Origin: Betaproteobacteria bacterium
GTDB lineage: Bacteria > Pseudomonadota > Gammaproteobacteria > Burkholderiales > SG8-41
Direction: 5' to 3'
Length of the DNA stretch: 35,776 nucleotides
NCBI GenBank assembly: GCA_016192825.1
Contig: JACPTK010000014.1
Span: forward strand, 1 to 35,776
Positions 6,568 through 14,850 of the stretch are shown here, in pieces. The notes beneath the pieces are model-generated. The model saw only the letters and a program-made list of their open reading frames with translations, searched no databases and had not been told where the DNA came from. Made by a program: the position numbers and the translations under genes. Every line of letters begins with the position of its first letter. Positions within the stretch are counted from its first letter, which is position 1.

Positions 6568-7038
6568 TTAGCGCCGCACCGGCGCCAGCGACGTTCCATA
6601 GGCAAGCAATTCCACGCCCTTGACGCTGTTCTGATTACGGCCGCCGATGGCGAAGGTCTGGAACTTCACGTTGATGATCATTTCCGCGCCGAGCTTATTC
6701 GCCTCGTCCTTCATGCGCAGCACCGCCTCGCGGCGCGCGCGGTCAATCAGCGATTCGTAGGAGCGCACGCGGCCGCCGAACAGGCTGTAGAGCCCGCTCA
6801 TCACGTCCTTGAAGTAGTCGTCCGAAATCACCACGCTGCCTGACACCAGCCGGCTGTCGACCTGCGCCGCCGCCACCGGCGGAAAGCGGTTGGAGAACAC
6901 CAGCACGCCGGCGAGTTCACGCTCACGCTTGCGAATCGAAGCGTAATGCCTGCGCTCGTTCCAGCGGCCGGCAACGTAGCCGATGAAAAACAGGACGACA
7001 AAAAACAGGACGTCCAGATTGTCGAGGATCAGCTGCAC
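6568..7038 (-). CDS. Membrane-anchored YbjQ-like (heavy-metal-binding domain) protein
   Basis: A 156-residue protein with an N-terminal transmembrane helix (about 8-25, VLFFVVLFFIGYVAG) and a YbjQ/UPF0145-like domain with the family features SGLYSLFGG, SYESLIDRARREAVLRMKDEA and GAEMIINVKFQT. YbjQ domains form pentameric beta-barrel rings; the exact role is unknown. A much longer frame opens upstream, but that portion only shadows the neighbouring ybjQ gene in another frame. I chose the GTG at 7038, which lies 5 bases after the ybjQ stop with GGA upstream. The stop adjoins the GTG of the M48 peptidase, so the three genes are probably co-transcribed. Confidence 0.78.
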   Translation of the reverse strand: MQLILDNLDVLFFVVLFFIGYVAGRWNERRHYASIRKRERELAGVLVFSNRFPPVAAAQVDSRLVSGSVVISDDYFKDVMSGLYSLFGGRVRSYESLIDRARREAVLRMKDEANKLGAEMIINVKFQTFAIGGRNQNSVKGVELLAYGTSLAPVRR

Positions 7039-7043
7039 CGCGG

Positions 7044-7358
7044 CTATTCCAGCACCACCGCGGTGCCGTAGGCGAAGATCTCCGCGGCGCCCGCGGTGAT
7101 CGACGAGGTCGCGTAGCGAACGTTCAGCACCGCATTGGCGCCCGCCGCCTCGGCCTGCTTGACCATGCGCTGGGTGGCCTCGTCGCGCGACTCCTGCAGC
7201 AGCTCCGTGTAGGCCTTCAGCTCGCCGCCGACGATGTTCTTCAGCCCGGCAAAAATGTCCTTGCCGACGTGCTTGGCGCGCACCGTGCTTCCCTGCACCA
7301 GGCCGAGGTGTTTCGCCACGCGGCGCCCCGGAACCATTTCTAGATTGCTGAGCAGCAT
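7044..7358 (-). CDS. ybjQ: YbjQ family (UPF0145/DUF74) protein
   Basis: A 104-residue protein matching the full length of the YbjQ family: N-terminal LGLVQGSTVRAKHVGKDIFA, the helix ELKAYTELLQESRDEATQRM, and the C-terminal GANAVLNVRY ... EIFAYGTAVVLE. The family is described as possibly heavy-metal binding, without a firm biochemical role. It heads an operon with the membrane-anchored paralogue and the M48 peptidase. The ATG at 7358 is preceded by an A7-G8 homopolymer (7377-7363) in the Shine-Dalgarno position, which could make expression sensitive to slippage. Confidence 0.9.
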   Translation of the reverse strand: MLLSNLEMVPGRRVAKHLGLVQGSTVRAKHVGKDIFAGLKNIVGGELKAYTELLQESRDEATQRMVKQAEAAGANAVLNVRYATSSITAGAAEIFAYGTAVVLE

Positions 7359-7362
7359 TCAG

Positions 7363-7377
7363 CCCCCCCCTTTTTTT
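7363..7377 (-). promoter_or_regulatory. A7-G8 homopolymer at the ybjQ ribosome binding site
   Basis: Read on the minus strand, seven A are followed by eight G, ending four bases before the ATG at 7358. The G run supplies the Shine-Dalgarno sequence. Runs of this length can vary by slippage and would alter spacing and translation of the operon; this is an inference, and the run length itself could also be a sequencing artefact. Confidence 0.5.
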
Positions 7378-7642
7378 CTGGCGAACCAAACGATGGCAAA
7401 GTCAATGCAGCCGCGATCCCGCCGAGGCGGGGTTTCGCGGCGCAGCAGCGGAGTTTAGACCCGCTCGCATTGTGGTCTCCTGGAAAACACGCGTCAATGC
7501 GGCGGCGAATAGGCCCCCTATGCCAAGAACTGTCCCGATCAGCCGAATATACGTGGACAGTCGTACCTGGTGCTAAAACCCCAGGGGCAATTCGTGGGAA
7601 CCGGTGTAGCTGCGCCACCGCGGTTCAAACATTGGCGTGCGC
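7378..7642. other. Intergenic region with dispersed repeat
   Basis: The stretch holds a GC-rich hairpin (CCCGCC/GGCGGG near 7418-7431) and the second copy of the 47-bp repeat (7427-7473). Between 7480 and 7642 I see no convincing gene, promoter or terminator. The short open frames on both strands here have no recognisable domain. Confidence 0.5.
7427..7473 (+). repeat. 47-bp dispersed repeat, copy 2
   Basis: It matches 144-190 at 41 of 47 positions in the same orientation. Like copy 1, it starts in the right arm of a GC hairpin. Confidence 0.7.
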
Positions 7643-9040
7643 TCAAGCGGCGGCGCGCCGATCCTTCGAGCTTTTGACCGAGCTCGCCATCACGTGAGCC
7701 AATTCACGCACGTCGGCAAGCGACTCAAAGCTCCCGAGCGCATCGTAGACGCGTGAAATGGCATCGGCCCGCAATGCGCGCGAAGCGCAGTCGCGGAATT
7801 TGGCCTCGAGACGATCGGGAGGAGCGAGGTTCTGCGGCCCACGCAGCGGCTGATCCACTTGCGCCGAATAGGTTTTCCCGTCCGCTGTCGTCACGATGAG
7901 CTTGCACTCGAAATGGTCCTCCATCCCTCGGGGATCATGCGCGTGGGGGCGCACTTCGATACGGCCGAGCAGCTTGCGCACTTCCGGATCGCGATAGGCG
8001 TCGCCCTCGAAATGCGCGAGGGTAACTTCGCCATCGATGAGCGCGCGCGCAACGCAATACTGCACGCTGAACTTCGCATCCAGAGTGCTGCGCGGATCGG
8101 GGCGGTCCGTGTGCACGAGGTTGCGTTTATGCGTAATCGACTCGATCTTCGCCACGCGCCCGGGCGTAAGCTTGTGCTTCTCGCGCAATGTCAGCATGGC
8201 GTCAATTGGCGAATGCGTGCTTGCGCAGCAAGGATACTGCTTGAGGCCCACCCCGGGCTGCACGATATCGAGCGGTTTCGCCCAATTTGCAAAGATCCTG
8301 CCCGCGGCGTAATTGCCCGCGCCGTTAAAGACTTCCAAGAAGCCCTGCTTATCCTCGAACGCCGCGGGGTTCGCAGTGAATCCTTCCCGCGCAAGCAGTG
8401 CCGCATAAACGCCGTGACGCGTGGACTGCCCGGCGTGCAGTGGTTTCATCATCGTGCCGAAGTTCGCTTTTACGCCCGCCGACAGCGATACCGCAATTGC
8501 AAGCGCCGTCGTTGTTTGTTCAACAGTGAGCCCGAGCAGACGTGCGCACGCGGCAGTTCCACCAAAGACGCCCAACGTCGCGGTCGGGTGCCACCCTTTT
8601 TCGTAATGGTGGATATTCACCGCATGCCCGAGACGGGATTGCGTTTCGAAGCCGGCAACGTAAGCGAGCACGACATCGCGACCGCTTGCACCGAGCGCTT
8701 CGCCCAACGCGAGCGCCCCGGGAAAAACCGGAACTGTGGGGTGACCTGCTATCGAAAGTCCTACGTCGTCGTAGTCGAGCGCATGCGCGGCCGCGCCGTT
8801 GATCGTCGCCGCATCGAGCGCGGACACGCGACGGTTGCTGCCCCAGATCAGACTCGGCCCGCTGCCGTCGCCCGATGTCAGCACGCGCTCCGCGATGCGC
8901 GGTGCCTCCTCATCAACCGCAGCAAGAGCACAGCCGATGGTATCGGTAAACGATAGCTTTGCCCAGTGAACGGCATCAGACGGAAGATCTTCGTAGCGCA
9001 TTGCAACGATTCGTTTCGCAAGTTCGGCGGCGATGGTCAT
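7643..9040 (-). CDS. MmgE/PrpD family protein
   Basis: A 465-residue member of the MmgE/PrpD family, which includes 2-methylcitrate dehydratase and cis-aconitate decarboxylase. These enzymes add or remove water, or decarboxylate, at polycarboxylic acids. Family features seen are the N-terminal SFTDTIGCALAAVDEEA, NGAAAHALDYDDVG (His and Asp of the active-site region), KPLHAGQSTRHGVYAALLA, and KQYPCCASTHSPIDA. I chose the ATG at 9040 (MTIAAELAKRIV) because it matches the usual family start; the frame extends further upstream without similarity. It lies on the minus strand next to the plus-strand tricarboxylate-like cluster starting at 9624, and the substrate type fits that cluster. Confidence 0.88.
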   Translation of the reverse strand: MTIAAELAKRIVAMRYEDLPSDAVHWAKLSFTDTIGCALAAVDEEAPRIAERVLTSGDGSGPSLIWGSNRRVSALDAATINGAAAHALDYDDVGLSIAGHPTVPVFPGALALGEALGASGRDVVLAYVAGFETQSRLGHAVNIHHYEKGWHPTATLGVFGGTAACARLLGLTVEQTTTALAIAVSLSAGVKANFGTMMKPLHAGQSTRHGVYAALLAREGFTANPAAFEDKQGFLEVFNGAGNYAAGRIFANWAKPLDIVQPGVGLKQYPCCASTHSPIDAMLTLREKHKLTPGRVAKIESITHKRNLVHTDRPDPRSTLDAKFSVQYCVARALIDGEVTLAHFEGDAYRDPEVRKLLGRIEVRPHAHDPRGMEDHFECKLIVTTADGKTYSAQVDQPLRGPQNLAPPDRLEAKFRDCASRALRADAISRVYDALGSFESLADVRELAHVMASSVKSSKDRRAAA

Positions 9041-9086
9041 AGCGTGGGTCCAGATACGCGAAAGGTGTATGAACCTCAAGAAGATT

Positions 9087-9200
9087 TCATGCAGCCGCGC
9101 GGCGGTTGGCTTCGGCAATTTCGCCGGCTGCGAAATATATCTCGTCCGGAGTTCGATACTCGAGTCCATAGTGCGGCCGGCGCCCACCAGGAAAGCGTTG
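9087..9200 (-). pseudogene. IS3-family transposase remnant
   Basis: The minus-strand frame contains RPHYGLEYRTPDEIYFA, the conserved C-terminal end of the rve integrase domain of IS3-family OrfB (normally RPH..LGYRTP.E.). Nothing else of the transposase and no inverted repeats are visible. This is a scar of an old insertion between the MmgE/PrpD gene and the cluster. Confidence 0.65.
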
Positions 9201-9338
9201 CCACCGCCGGCGTCGGCCGCGAATGACCCGACCTACTTCACGCTTTCTGCTCCCTCGGTTGAGGTGCGTCAAGTCTAGTGGGAGCAGCGCGGCGGGATTT
9301 GATCTAGATCAACTCTGGAAAGCCCCGCCCGCGCCATC

Positions 9339-9591
9339 ATGTCGCCCATGCCGATCCGAGAGTTGCGATTTCCCAAGGGTTTTGCCGGCGTACTGCGGAA
9401 ACGCGTGACCGGTAAGCCGCTCACTCCCGATATCACGCTCGCGCGGGATGCCTATCGCGACGTTGCGGCGATTGCAGGATTTTGCGATATGGGCCGGCGA
9501 TCGCCTCAAAGCCGTCGACATTAATCCGCCGATCCTCACCGATGACGGCGCGGTTGCCGTCGACGGGTTGATCGTCCCGCGCAAGAACTGA
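9339..9591 (+). pseudogene. 3' remnant of an acyl-CoA synthetase (ATP-grasp part)
   Basis: Two frames together read as the end of an ADP-forming acyl-CoA synthetase: FAGVLRKRVTGKPLTPDI...AYRDVAAIAGF in one, then, after a shift near 9480, FAIWAGDRLKAVDINPPIL... AVAVDGLIVPR and a TGA at 9589-9591. The segment DINP followed by a V-A-V-D strand is typical of the ATP-grasp end of that family. The remainder of a ~700-residue enzyme is absent. It probably belonged to the same catabolic locus, as a CoA-activating enzyme, before decay. Confidence 0.6.
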
Positions 9592-9623
9592 TTTTTTCCG
9601 TTGCGTTTACGGGGATATTTCAT

Positions 9624-10583
9624 ATGAGCGACCGGCCGAACACCGTCGAGATCTGCGAAAAGGGGCCGCGCGAAGGGATTCAGATCGAGCCGGGCCCCAT
9701 CCCGACCGACCGCAAGATTGCATTGATCGACGCGCTCTCCGGGACAGGCCTGAAGCAAATTCAGATCGTTTCGTTCGTCGATCCACGTCGCGTACCCGCC
9801 TGGGCCGACGCGGATGCTGTGGTCGCGGGATTCAAGCCGCGTGCTGGCGTGCGGTACAGCCCGCTATGGCTCAACGAAAAGGGGCTCGAGCGCGCGCTGC
9901 GATACAAGGACCGGCTCACCTTCAGGGACGCGATCCTGATGTCCGCCTCGGAGCCTTTCCTGGTCCGAAACCAGAACAGCGACGCGGCCGGGAATGCCAG
10001 GCGCCAGCACAACCTGGTCGCGCTCCTCAAGGCAAGCGGCATCCCGGCCGAAAGCGCGTTGGTCCAGGCTGCCTTTGGCTGCAACTTCGCAGGCGATATC
10101 CCGACCGGGGCCCTGATCGCCACGATCGAGCAGGCGTTCGACATCGCGAATGAGCACGGAATCGAGCTGAAGCGCGTATCGCTAAACGACACGATGGCGT
10201 GGGCGACGCCGGACACGGTCAAGGCGGCGGTCGGCGCGATAAGGGAGCGCTGGCCCGCGCTGCGGATCAATCTTCATTTTCATGATACCCGCGGGCTCGG
10301 CATTGCCAACGCCTATGCCGGGCTCGAAATGGGTGTGGACAGTTTCGATTCATCGGTCGCCGGGCTCGGGGGCTGTCCATTCGCCGGCCACAAGGGAGCC
10401 GCCGGAAACGTCTGCACCGAAGACCTGGTATTTCTGTGCGAAGAACTCGGCATCCAGACCGGTATCGATCTAGAGAAGCTGATCGAGGCCGCGCGCCTCG
10501 CAGAGCAGGTGGTCGGCCATCCGCTGCCGGGCTCCATCATGCGCGGCGGTCCGCTGAAGCGCCTTCGCCAGCAGCCGCATTGA
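9624..10583 (+). CDS. Hydroxymethylglutaryl-CoA lyase-like enzyme
   Basis: A 319-residue TIM-barrel lyase of the HMG-CoA lyase family, which cleaves 3-hydroxy-3-carboxyalkyl-CoA esters into acetyl-CoA (or a similar acyl-CoA) and an oxo acid. The metal-binding HFHD is seen at H218/H220, and the signature loop GLGGCPFAG carries the usual cysteine at C251, followed by GNVCTEDLV. At the N-terminus the canonical metal-binding R-D-G-x-Q is R-E-G-I-Q (E17), which may indicate another substrate. The ATG at 9624 follows GGGGA. It is the first gene of the plus-strand cluster; the stop lies 33 bp before the TcuA-like gene, so the two are probably co-transcribed. Confidence 0.88.
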   Translation: MSDRPNTVEICEKGPREGIQIEPGPIPTDRKIALIDALSGTGLKQIQIVSFVDPRRVPAWADADAVVAGFKPRAGVRYSPLWLNEKGLERALRYKDRLTFRDAILMSASEPFLVRNQNSDAAGNARRQHNLVALLKASGIPAESALVQAAFGCNFAGDIPTGALIATIEQAFDIANEHGIELKRVSLNDTMAWATPDTVKAAVGAIRERWPALRINLHFHDTRGLGIANAYAGLEMGVDSFDSSVAGLGGCPFAGHKGAAGNVCTEDLVFLCEELGIQTGIDLEKLIEAARLAEQVVGHPLPGSIMRGGPLKRLRQQPH

Positions 10584-10616
10584 TCGAGCGATATTCATCT
10601 CCAGAAGGACGCCACC

Positions 10617-12128
10617 GTGAGCAATACAGATTTTTGCAGCCCGGATGTGATCGTGGTGGGCGCCGGCAACGCCGCCTCGTGCGCCGCGCTGGCCACTCGG
10701 GAGAAAGGTGCAAAAGTCATCATGCTCGAGGCTTCGCCGCAGTTGGTGTGCGGCGGCAACACCCGCTTTACCGGCGGCGGCTTCCGTTTCCCGTTCAGCG
10801 GCCTCGACGACCTGGTCCAGCTCATGCCGGAATTGACCGAAGAGGAGAAGCAGGTCCTGGATTTCGGCGTGTACACGGCGGAGCAGTACTTCGACGACAT
10901 GGGACGCACCACGAATTACCGCACTGATCCCGATCTGTGCGAGATCCTGGTCACCCGAAGCTTCGAGACGATGCTCTGGTTGCGCGGAAAGGGCGTCAAG
11001 TTCGAGCCCACCTATCAGCACACCTTCAAGATCGACGGCAAGTTCAGGTTCTGGGGCGGCCTCGCCTGCGTCATGTGGGGCGGCGGGCCCGGCCTCCTCG
11101 AGCTGGAGCACAAGGCCTGCGAGCGGGCCGGCGTCAGGATCTTCTACGAGACGGCGGCCGTCGGCCTGCTCATGGACGGCCAGGGGCGCGTGTGCGGCGT
11201 CAAGGCCGAGTCCCGGGGCAAGCCCGTGGAAATCCGGGCCCCGGCCGTCATACTCGCCTGCGGCGGATTCGAGTCGAGCGCCGAGATGCGGGCGCGCTAC
11301 CTCGGGCCCGGCTGGGACCTCGCCAAGGTCCGGGGCACTCGCTTCAACACCGGCGCCGGCATTCGCATGGCGCTCGACGCGGGCGCCATGCCGTTCGGCC
11401 ACTATTCGGGGTGCCACGCCGTCCCCTGGGACCTGAACGCGCCGCTGTTCGGCGATCTCGCGGTCGGCGACCAGTTCCAGAAACACAGCTATCCGTTCTG
11501 CATCATGGTGAATGCTCGCGGCGAGCGCTTCGTCGACGAGGGCGCGGACATTCGCATCTATACCTACGCGAAATACGGCGGCGCCATCATGAGTCAGCCC
11601 GATTTGTTCGCGTGGCAGATTTTCGACGGAAAGTTCATTCCCATGCTGCGCCCCGAGTACCGGATCAAGCAGGTCACCAAGGTGAGGGCGGAGACGCTGG
11701 AGGAACTCGTCAAGAAGCTCGACGGCGTCGACGCCGACGCGTGTTTGCGCGAGATTCACGCTTTCAACCGAGCGGTGCAGACCGAGGCGCCGTTCAACCC
11801 GGCCATCAAGGACGGACGCTGCACGACCGGCTTGAAGGTGCCAAAATCGAACTGGGCTCACCGCATCGACACGCCTCCCTTCGAAGCCTATGCCGTGACC
11901 TGCGGCGTGACGTTCACGTTCGGCGGGATCAAGATCACGCGCGAGAGCGAGGTGGAACATGTCGCGGGCCGTCCGATCCCGGGATTGTTTGCCGCGGGCG
12001 AACTGGTCGGCGGGCTTTTTTACCACAACTACCCGGCCGGCAGTGGGCTCATGGCGGGGTCGGTCTTCGGCAGGATCGCCGGTCGTTCTGCGGCCGCCTA
12101 CGTTCAATCATCCGGAAAAGCAACGTAA
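10617..12128 (+). CDS. TcuA-like FAD-dependent dehydrogenase
   Basis: A 503-residue flavoprotein of the fumarate reductase/succinate dehydrogenase type. The N-terminal dinucleotide-binding motif VIVVGAGNAA is at 11-20, with EASP as the strand-2 acidic end. The C-terminal FAD-binding GLFAAGEL...YHNYPAGSGLMAG closely resembles tricarballylate dehydrogenase TcuA, which oxidises tricarballylate to cis-aconitate. The start is GTG at 10617 after AGAAGGA. In the known tcu system TcuB re-oxidises the flavin; no tcuB is present in this window. The neighbouring Bug receptor and aconitase fit a tricarboxylate-like substrate, but the actual substrate is unproven. Confidence 0.85.
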   Translation: MSNTDFCSPDVIVVGAGNAASCAALATREKGAKVIMLEASPQLVCGGNTRFTGGGFRFPFSGLDDLVQLMPELTEEEKQVLDFGVYTAEQYFDDMGRTTNYRTDPDLCEILVTRSFETMLWLRGKGVKFEPTYQHTFKIDGKFRFWGGLACVMWGGGPGLLELEHKACERAGVRIFYETAAVGLLMDGQGRVCGVKAESRGKPVEIRAPAVILACGGFESSAEMRARYLGPGWDLAKVRGTRFNTGAGIRMALDAGAMPFGHYSGCHAVPWDLNAPLFGDLAVGDQFQKHSYPFCIMVNARGERFVDEGADIRIYTYAKYGGAIMSQPDLFAWQIFDGKFIPMLRPEYRIKQVTKVRAETLEELVKKLDGVDADACLREIHAFNRAVQTEAPFNPAIKDGRCTTGLKVPKSNWAHRIDTPPFEAYAVTCGVTFTFGGIKITRESEVEHVAGRPIPGLFAAGELVGGLFYHNYPAGSGLMAGSVFGRIAGRSAAAYVQSSGKAT

Positions 12129-12238
12129 CGCGGAGGCGCGGAGAAAGCATGGAAGTCAGCCTATTTACCGTTTGGGCGTCATGCAACTTAGCGGGAATGC
12201 AACGCAGATATCCAACGTTAATTTGAGGAGGAAGTACT

Positions 12239-13216
12239 ATGAAATCTGTTTTTAGCGTGGTACGAATGTTCGGGTTAGGCATGCTGGTGGCTTTTTCCGG
12301 CTACGCCGCTGCGCAGCAGGCTTATCCCCACAAGCCGATCCGTTTCATCTCACCCTTCTCTCCGGGCGGCGGCACCACGACAGTAGCTCGTCTTATCGGC
12401 CAGAAGATGACCGAAAGCTGGGGCCAATATGTGATCGTCGACAACCGCCCTGGCGGCAACACCATCATCGGCTCCGAAGCCTTGGTCAGATCCGCGCCCG
12501 ACGGCTACACCATCATGATTCACGCCAGCACCCATGCTATCAACCCTAGCCTGTTTGTGCTTCCCTACGACACCACTAAGGATTTCGCGCCGGTTGCTTC
12601 TGTCACCAGCAACGAGTACATGCTGGTGCTCCATCCCTCGGTACCGGCCAACAATTTTCAGGAATTTATTGCTTTGGCCAAATCCATGCCGGGGAAACTC
12701 AATTACGCTACGACCGGCACCGGATCGACGCAACATCTGGCTACTGAATTGTTGTCGATCATGACGGGGATCAAGATGCAACACATCCCCTACAAGGGCG
12801 GGGGGCCGGTGATGACCGCCGTCGTTGGCGGTGAGGTGATGCTGGCCTTCACCGGCGCCCACAACTCCATACCGCACTTGAAAGTCGGTAGACTCAAGGC
12901 CATCGCCATCTCCGGAGAAGCCCGCTTGCCTGCGTTGCCTCAGTTGCCGACGTTCACGGATGTCGGATTGCGGGGTTTCGATGTGAGAAACTGGTATGGG
13001 GTCTTTGCGCCGGCCGGCACCCCGAAGCACATAATCGACAAGCTATCGACCGAGATCGCCAAAATTATGGCCAAGCCCGACATGGAAATCAAGCTGGCCG
13101 CCATAGGGCTGAAACCCTTCGTCACGACCCCTGAACAGTTTGCTGCCCTGATAAAAGTAGACATCGCCAAATACGCCAGGGTCATCAAGACCGCCAAAAT
13201 AAAGCTGGAGAATTAA
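12239..13216 (+). CDS. Bug family tripartite tricarboxylate receptor (TctC)
   Basis: A 325-residue periplasmic solute-binding protein. A signal peptide covers about residues 1-26 (ending AAAQ), followed by the family start YPHKPIRFISPFSPGGGT, the ligand loop VDNRPGGNTIIG, and PDGYT. Bug receptors deliver carboxylates to TctAB-type permeases; no tctA or tctB lies in the window, as is common for this amplified family in Burkholderiales. A strong GAGGAGG precedes the ATG at 12239. Its place between the TcuA-like dehydrogenase and the CoA-transferase suggests that it recognises the pathway's starting substrate. Confidence 0.93.
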   Translation: MKSVFSVVRMFGLGMLVAFSGYAAAQQAYPHKPIRFISPFSPGGGTTTVARLIGQKMTESWGQYVIVDNRPGGNTIIGSEALVRSAPDGYTIMIHASTHAINPSLFVLPYDTTKDFAPVASVTSNEYMLVLHPSVPANNFQEFIALAKSMPGKLNYATTGTGSTQHLATELLSIMTGIKMQHIPYKGGGPVMTAVVGGEVMLAFTGAHNSIPHLKVGRLKAIAISGEARLPALPQLPTFTDVGLRGFDVRNWYGVFAPAGTPKHIIDKLSTEIAKIMAKPDMEIKLAAIGLKPFVTTPEQFAALIKVDIAKYARVIKTAKIKLEN

Positions 13217-13240
13217 TTGTCCCGGGCGAGATCCATGATC

Positions 13241-13508
13241 TAGCAGCTTGTCGGGCTTTCGCTGTCCCGACAAGCTGCTAAATGGAAGTGCAGTTTGGGA
13301 GGGGTCGGCGTCAACCTGAATGACGGTGGTACGTTAGGCAGGCAGGACACATGGTTTGCGAGGCATGGGTGATGAGCCGATTAGTTCAGGTGGACCGGGA
13401 AACTGCCTATAAGTACCCCATTACAGCCTGTCGGCTCGATCCTGGCCCGGAGCGATCACTCATGCGTTCACGCCGATCGTTCATCAAGGTAAGTCCGACA
13501 GGCTGCTA
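13241..13508 (+). mobile_element. Internally deleted IS1182-type element (MITE-like)
   Basis: Inverted ends TAGCAGCTTGTCGGGCTT (13241-13258) and its counterpart (13491-13508, reverse complement TAGCAGCCTGTCGGACTT) differ at two positions. CTAG overlaps both termini (13240-13243, 13506-13509), as at the other IS1182-type element. Inside, the frame from 13372 begins MSRLVQVDRETAY, which resembles the start of an IS1182-type transposase, then degenerates. The left end also forms a 15-bp perfect hairpin (13241-13255 with 13266-13280) that could terminate the bug transcript. A third partial end-like copy lies near 13423-13434. Confidence 0.78.
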
Positions 13509-13562
13509 GGACTTCGCACCCGAATTCAATCACGGCAATTGAACGCGCTGGAGGGAGCTGAA

Positions 13563-14798
13563 ATGGCACGACCGCTCGAGGGCATCCGGGTTTTGGAGCT
13601 TGGGAATTTCATCGCTGGACCGCTCTGCGGCATGCTGCTTGGCGACATGGGCGCGGATGTGATCAAGATCGAGCAGCCGAAGGAGGGCGATCAAACGCGC
13701 GTCTTTCCTCCCCTCGTGAACGGTGAGAGCGCCTGCTTCGCGGCGCTGAACCGTAACAAGCGCAGCATCGTGGTCGACCTGAAGCAGCCCGAAGGTCGGA
13801 AAATCCTGCTGCAGCTTGCCGCGAAGTGCGACGTGCTGATCGAGAACTATCGGCCCGGCGCGCTCGATAAGCTCGGACTGGGCGCCGAGCACGTGCGCGC
13901 CATAAATCCCGCGATCGTGTACGTGTCGGTCTCGGGATACGGCCAGACCGGCCCATACCGGCGGCGCGGCGGCGTGAACTTCACCATCGAGGCCTACGCC
14001 GGCTCCCTCTCGATCACTGGTGACCCCGACGACATGCCGATGCGCACTGGCATCCAGACTTCCGACATCGTCGGCGCGCTGTTCGCGACCTACGCGGCAT
14101 TATCCGGGCTCATCAATGTCCTTCGCCACAGGCACGGCGGCAAATTCGACGTGTCGCTTTCCGAGTCCACGATCGCCGTTGCCATCTGGGAAACTGCGGA
14201 ATACCTCGCCAGCGGCCACGTGGCGCAACGCATCGGCCATCGCCACCGGGTGCACACACCGGCACAGCTCTTCGAGGCGCGCGGCGGCCGCTATATCGCC
14301 ATCAGCGCCGCGACCGACGAGCTGTTCCTGCGGCTGATGAAGGTGCTCGGCCTCGAGCATCACGTGGCCGACCCTCGCTTCTACACGAAGAGAACGCGGA
14401 AGGCCAACGAGGACGATCTTCTGGAAGTGCTCAATCCGGCGATCCGTGAGCGGGACGCGGAGGACCTCGAAGCGCGGTTGGCGGAACTGGGCGTGCCGTG
14501 CTCCGTGGTCAACGATTACGCGCAGGTGTTCGCCGACCCGCAGGTCAAGGCGCGCGGTGTGGTCGTCGAGGTCGAGCATCCTCGCATGGGGAAGATAAGG
14601 ATGGTGCGCAATCCCGTTCTCGCCGACGCCGACGGGCCCGCGATTACGCTTCCCCCGCCCATTCTTGGCGAGCATACCGCCGAGATCCTGCGCTCGCTCG
14701 GATACGATGGGCAGCGGATCGCGTCGCTCGCGCAGTCGGGCGCCGTGATGCTCGCAGCCGACGCGCCCGTGGCCGGCCGTGCGGCTGCAGGCCATTAG
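13563..14798 (+). CDS. CaiB/BaiF family CoA-transferase (class III)
   Basis: A 411-residue class III CoA-transferase, which moves CoA between carboxylic acids via an aspartyl-CoA intermediate. Family features are [18 protein letters not shown] at the N-terminus, [28 protein letters not shown], and the likely catalytic D168 in [13 protein letters not shown] chose the ATG at 13563 because GGAGGGA lies directly upstream; a frame beginning at 13539 has no such signal. It follows the deleted IS element and precedes the aconitase by about 50 bp. In this context it may activate the product of the dehydrogenase or hydratase steps so that the HMG-CoA-lyase-like enzyme can cleave it. Confidence 0.92.
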   Translation: MARPLEGIRVLELGNFIAGPLCGMLLGDMGADVIKIEQPKEGDQTRVFPPLVNGESACFAALNRNKRSIVVDLKQPEGRKILLQLAAKCDVLIENYRPGALDKLGLGAEHVRAINPAIVYVSVSGYGQTGPYRRRGGVNFTIEAYAGSLSITGDPDDMPMRTGIQTSDIVGALFATYAALSGLINVLRHRHGGKFDVSLSESTIAVAIWETAEYLASGHVAQRIGHRHRVHTPAQLFEARGGRYIAISAATDELFLRLMKVLGLEHHVADPRFYTKRTRKANEDDLLEVLNPAIRERDAEDLEARLAELGVPCSVVNDYAQVFADPQVKARGVVVEVEHPRMGKIRMVRNPVLADADGPAITLPPPILGEHTAEILRSLGYDGQRIASLAQSGAVMLAADAPVAGRAAAGH

Positions 14799-14850
14799 CC
14801 GAAACTCGCCGGCTCTCGGCCATCCGCGAGCGCTCTCGGGACACCGCCGT

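Noticed and set aside
7039..7389. Upstream extension of the YbjQ-like membrane protein frame
   Set aside because: The extension reads the intact ybjQ gene in another frame as Arg/Gly-rich sequence. The GTG at 7038 fits the gene order and the transmembrane start.
10470..12107. 545-codon minus-strand open frame
   Set aside because: It is antisense to the TcuA-like gene, rich in Arg, His and Ala, without a recognisable motif. Such frames arise from high GC at third codon positions.
13241..13280. Simple terminator hairpin
   Set aside because: The 15-bp hairpin has no T tract, and its outer sequence matches the inverted end at 13491-13508, so it is better explained as the end of a deleted IS element, though it might still terminate transcription.
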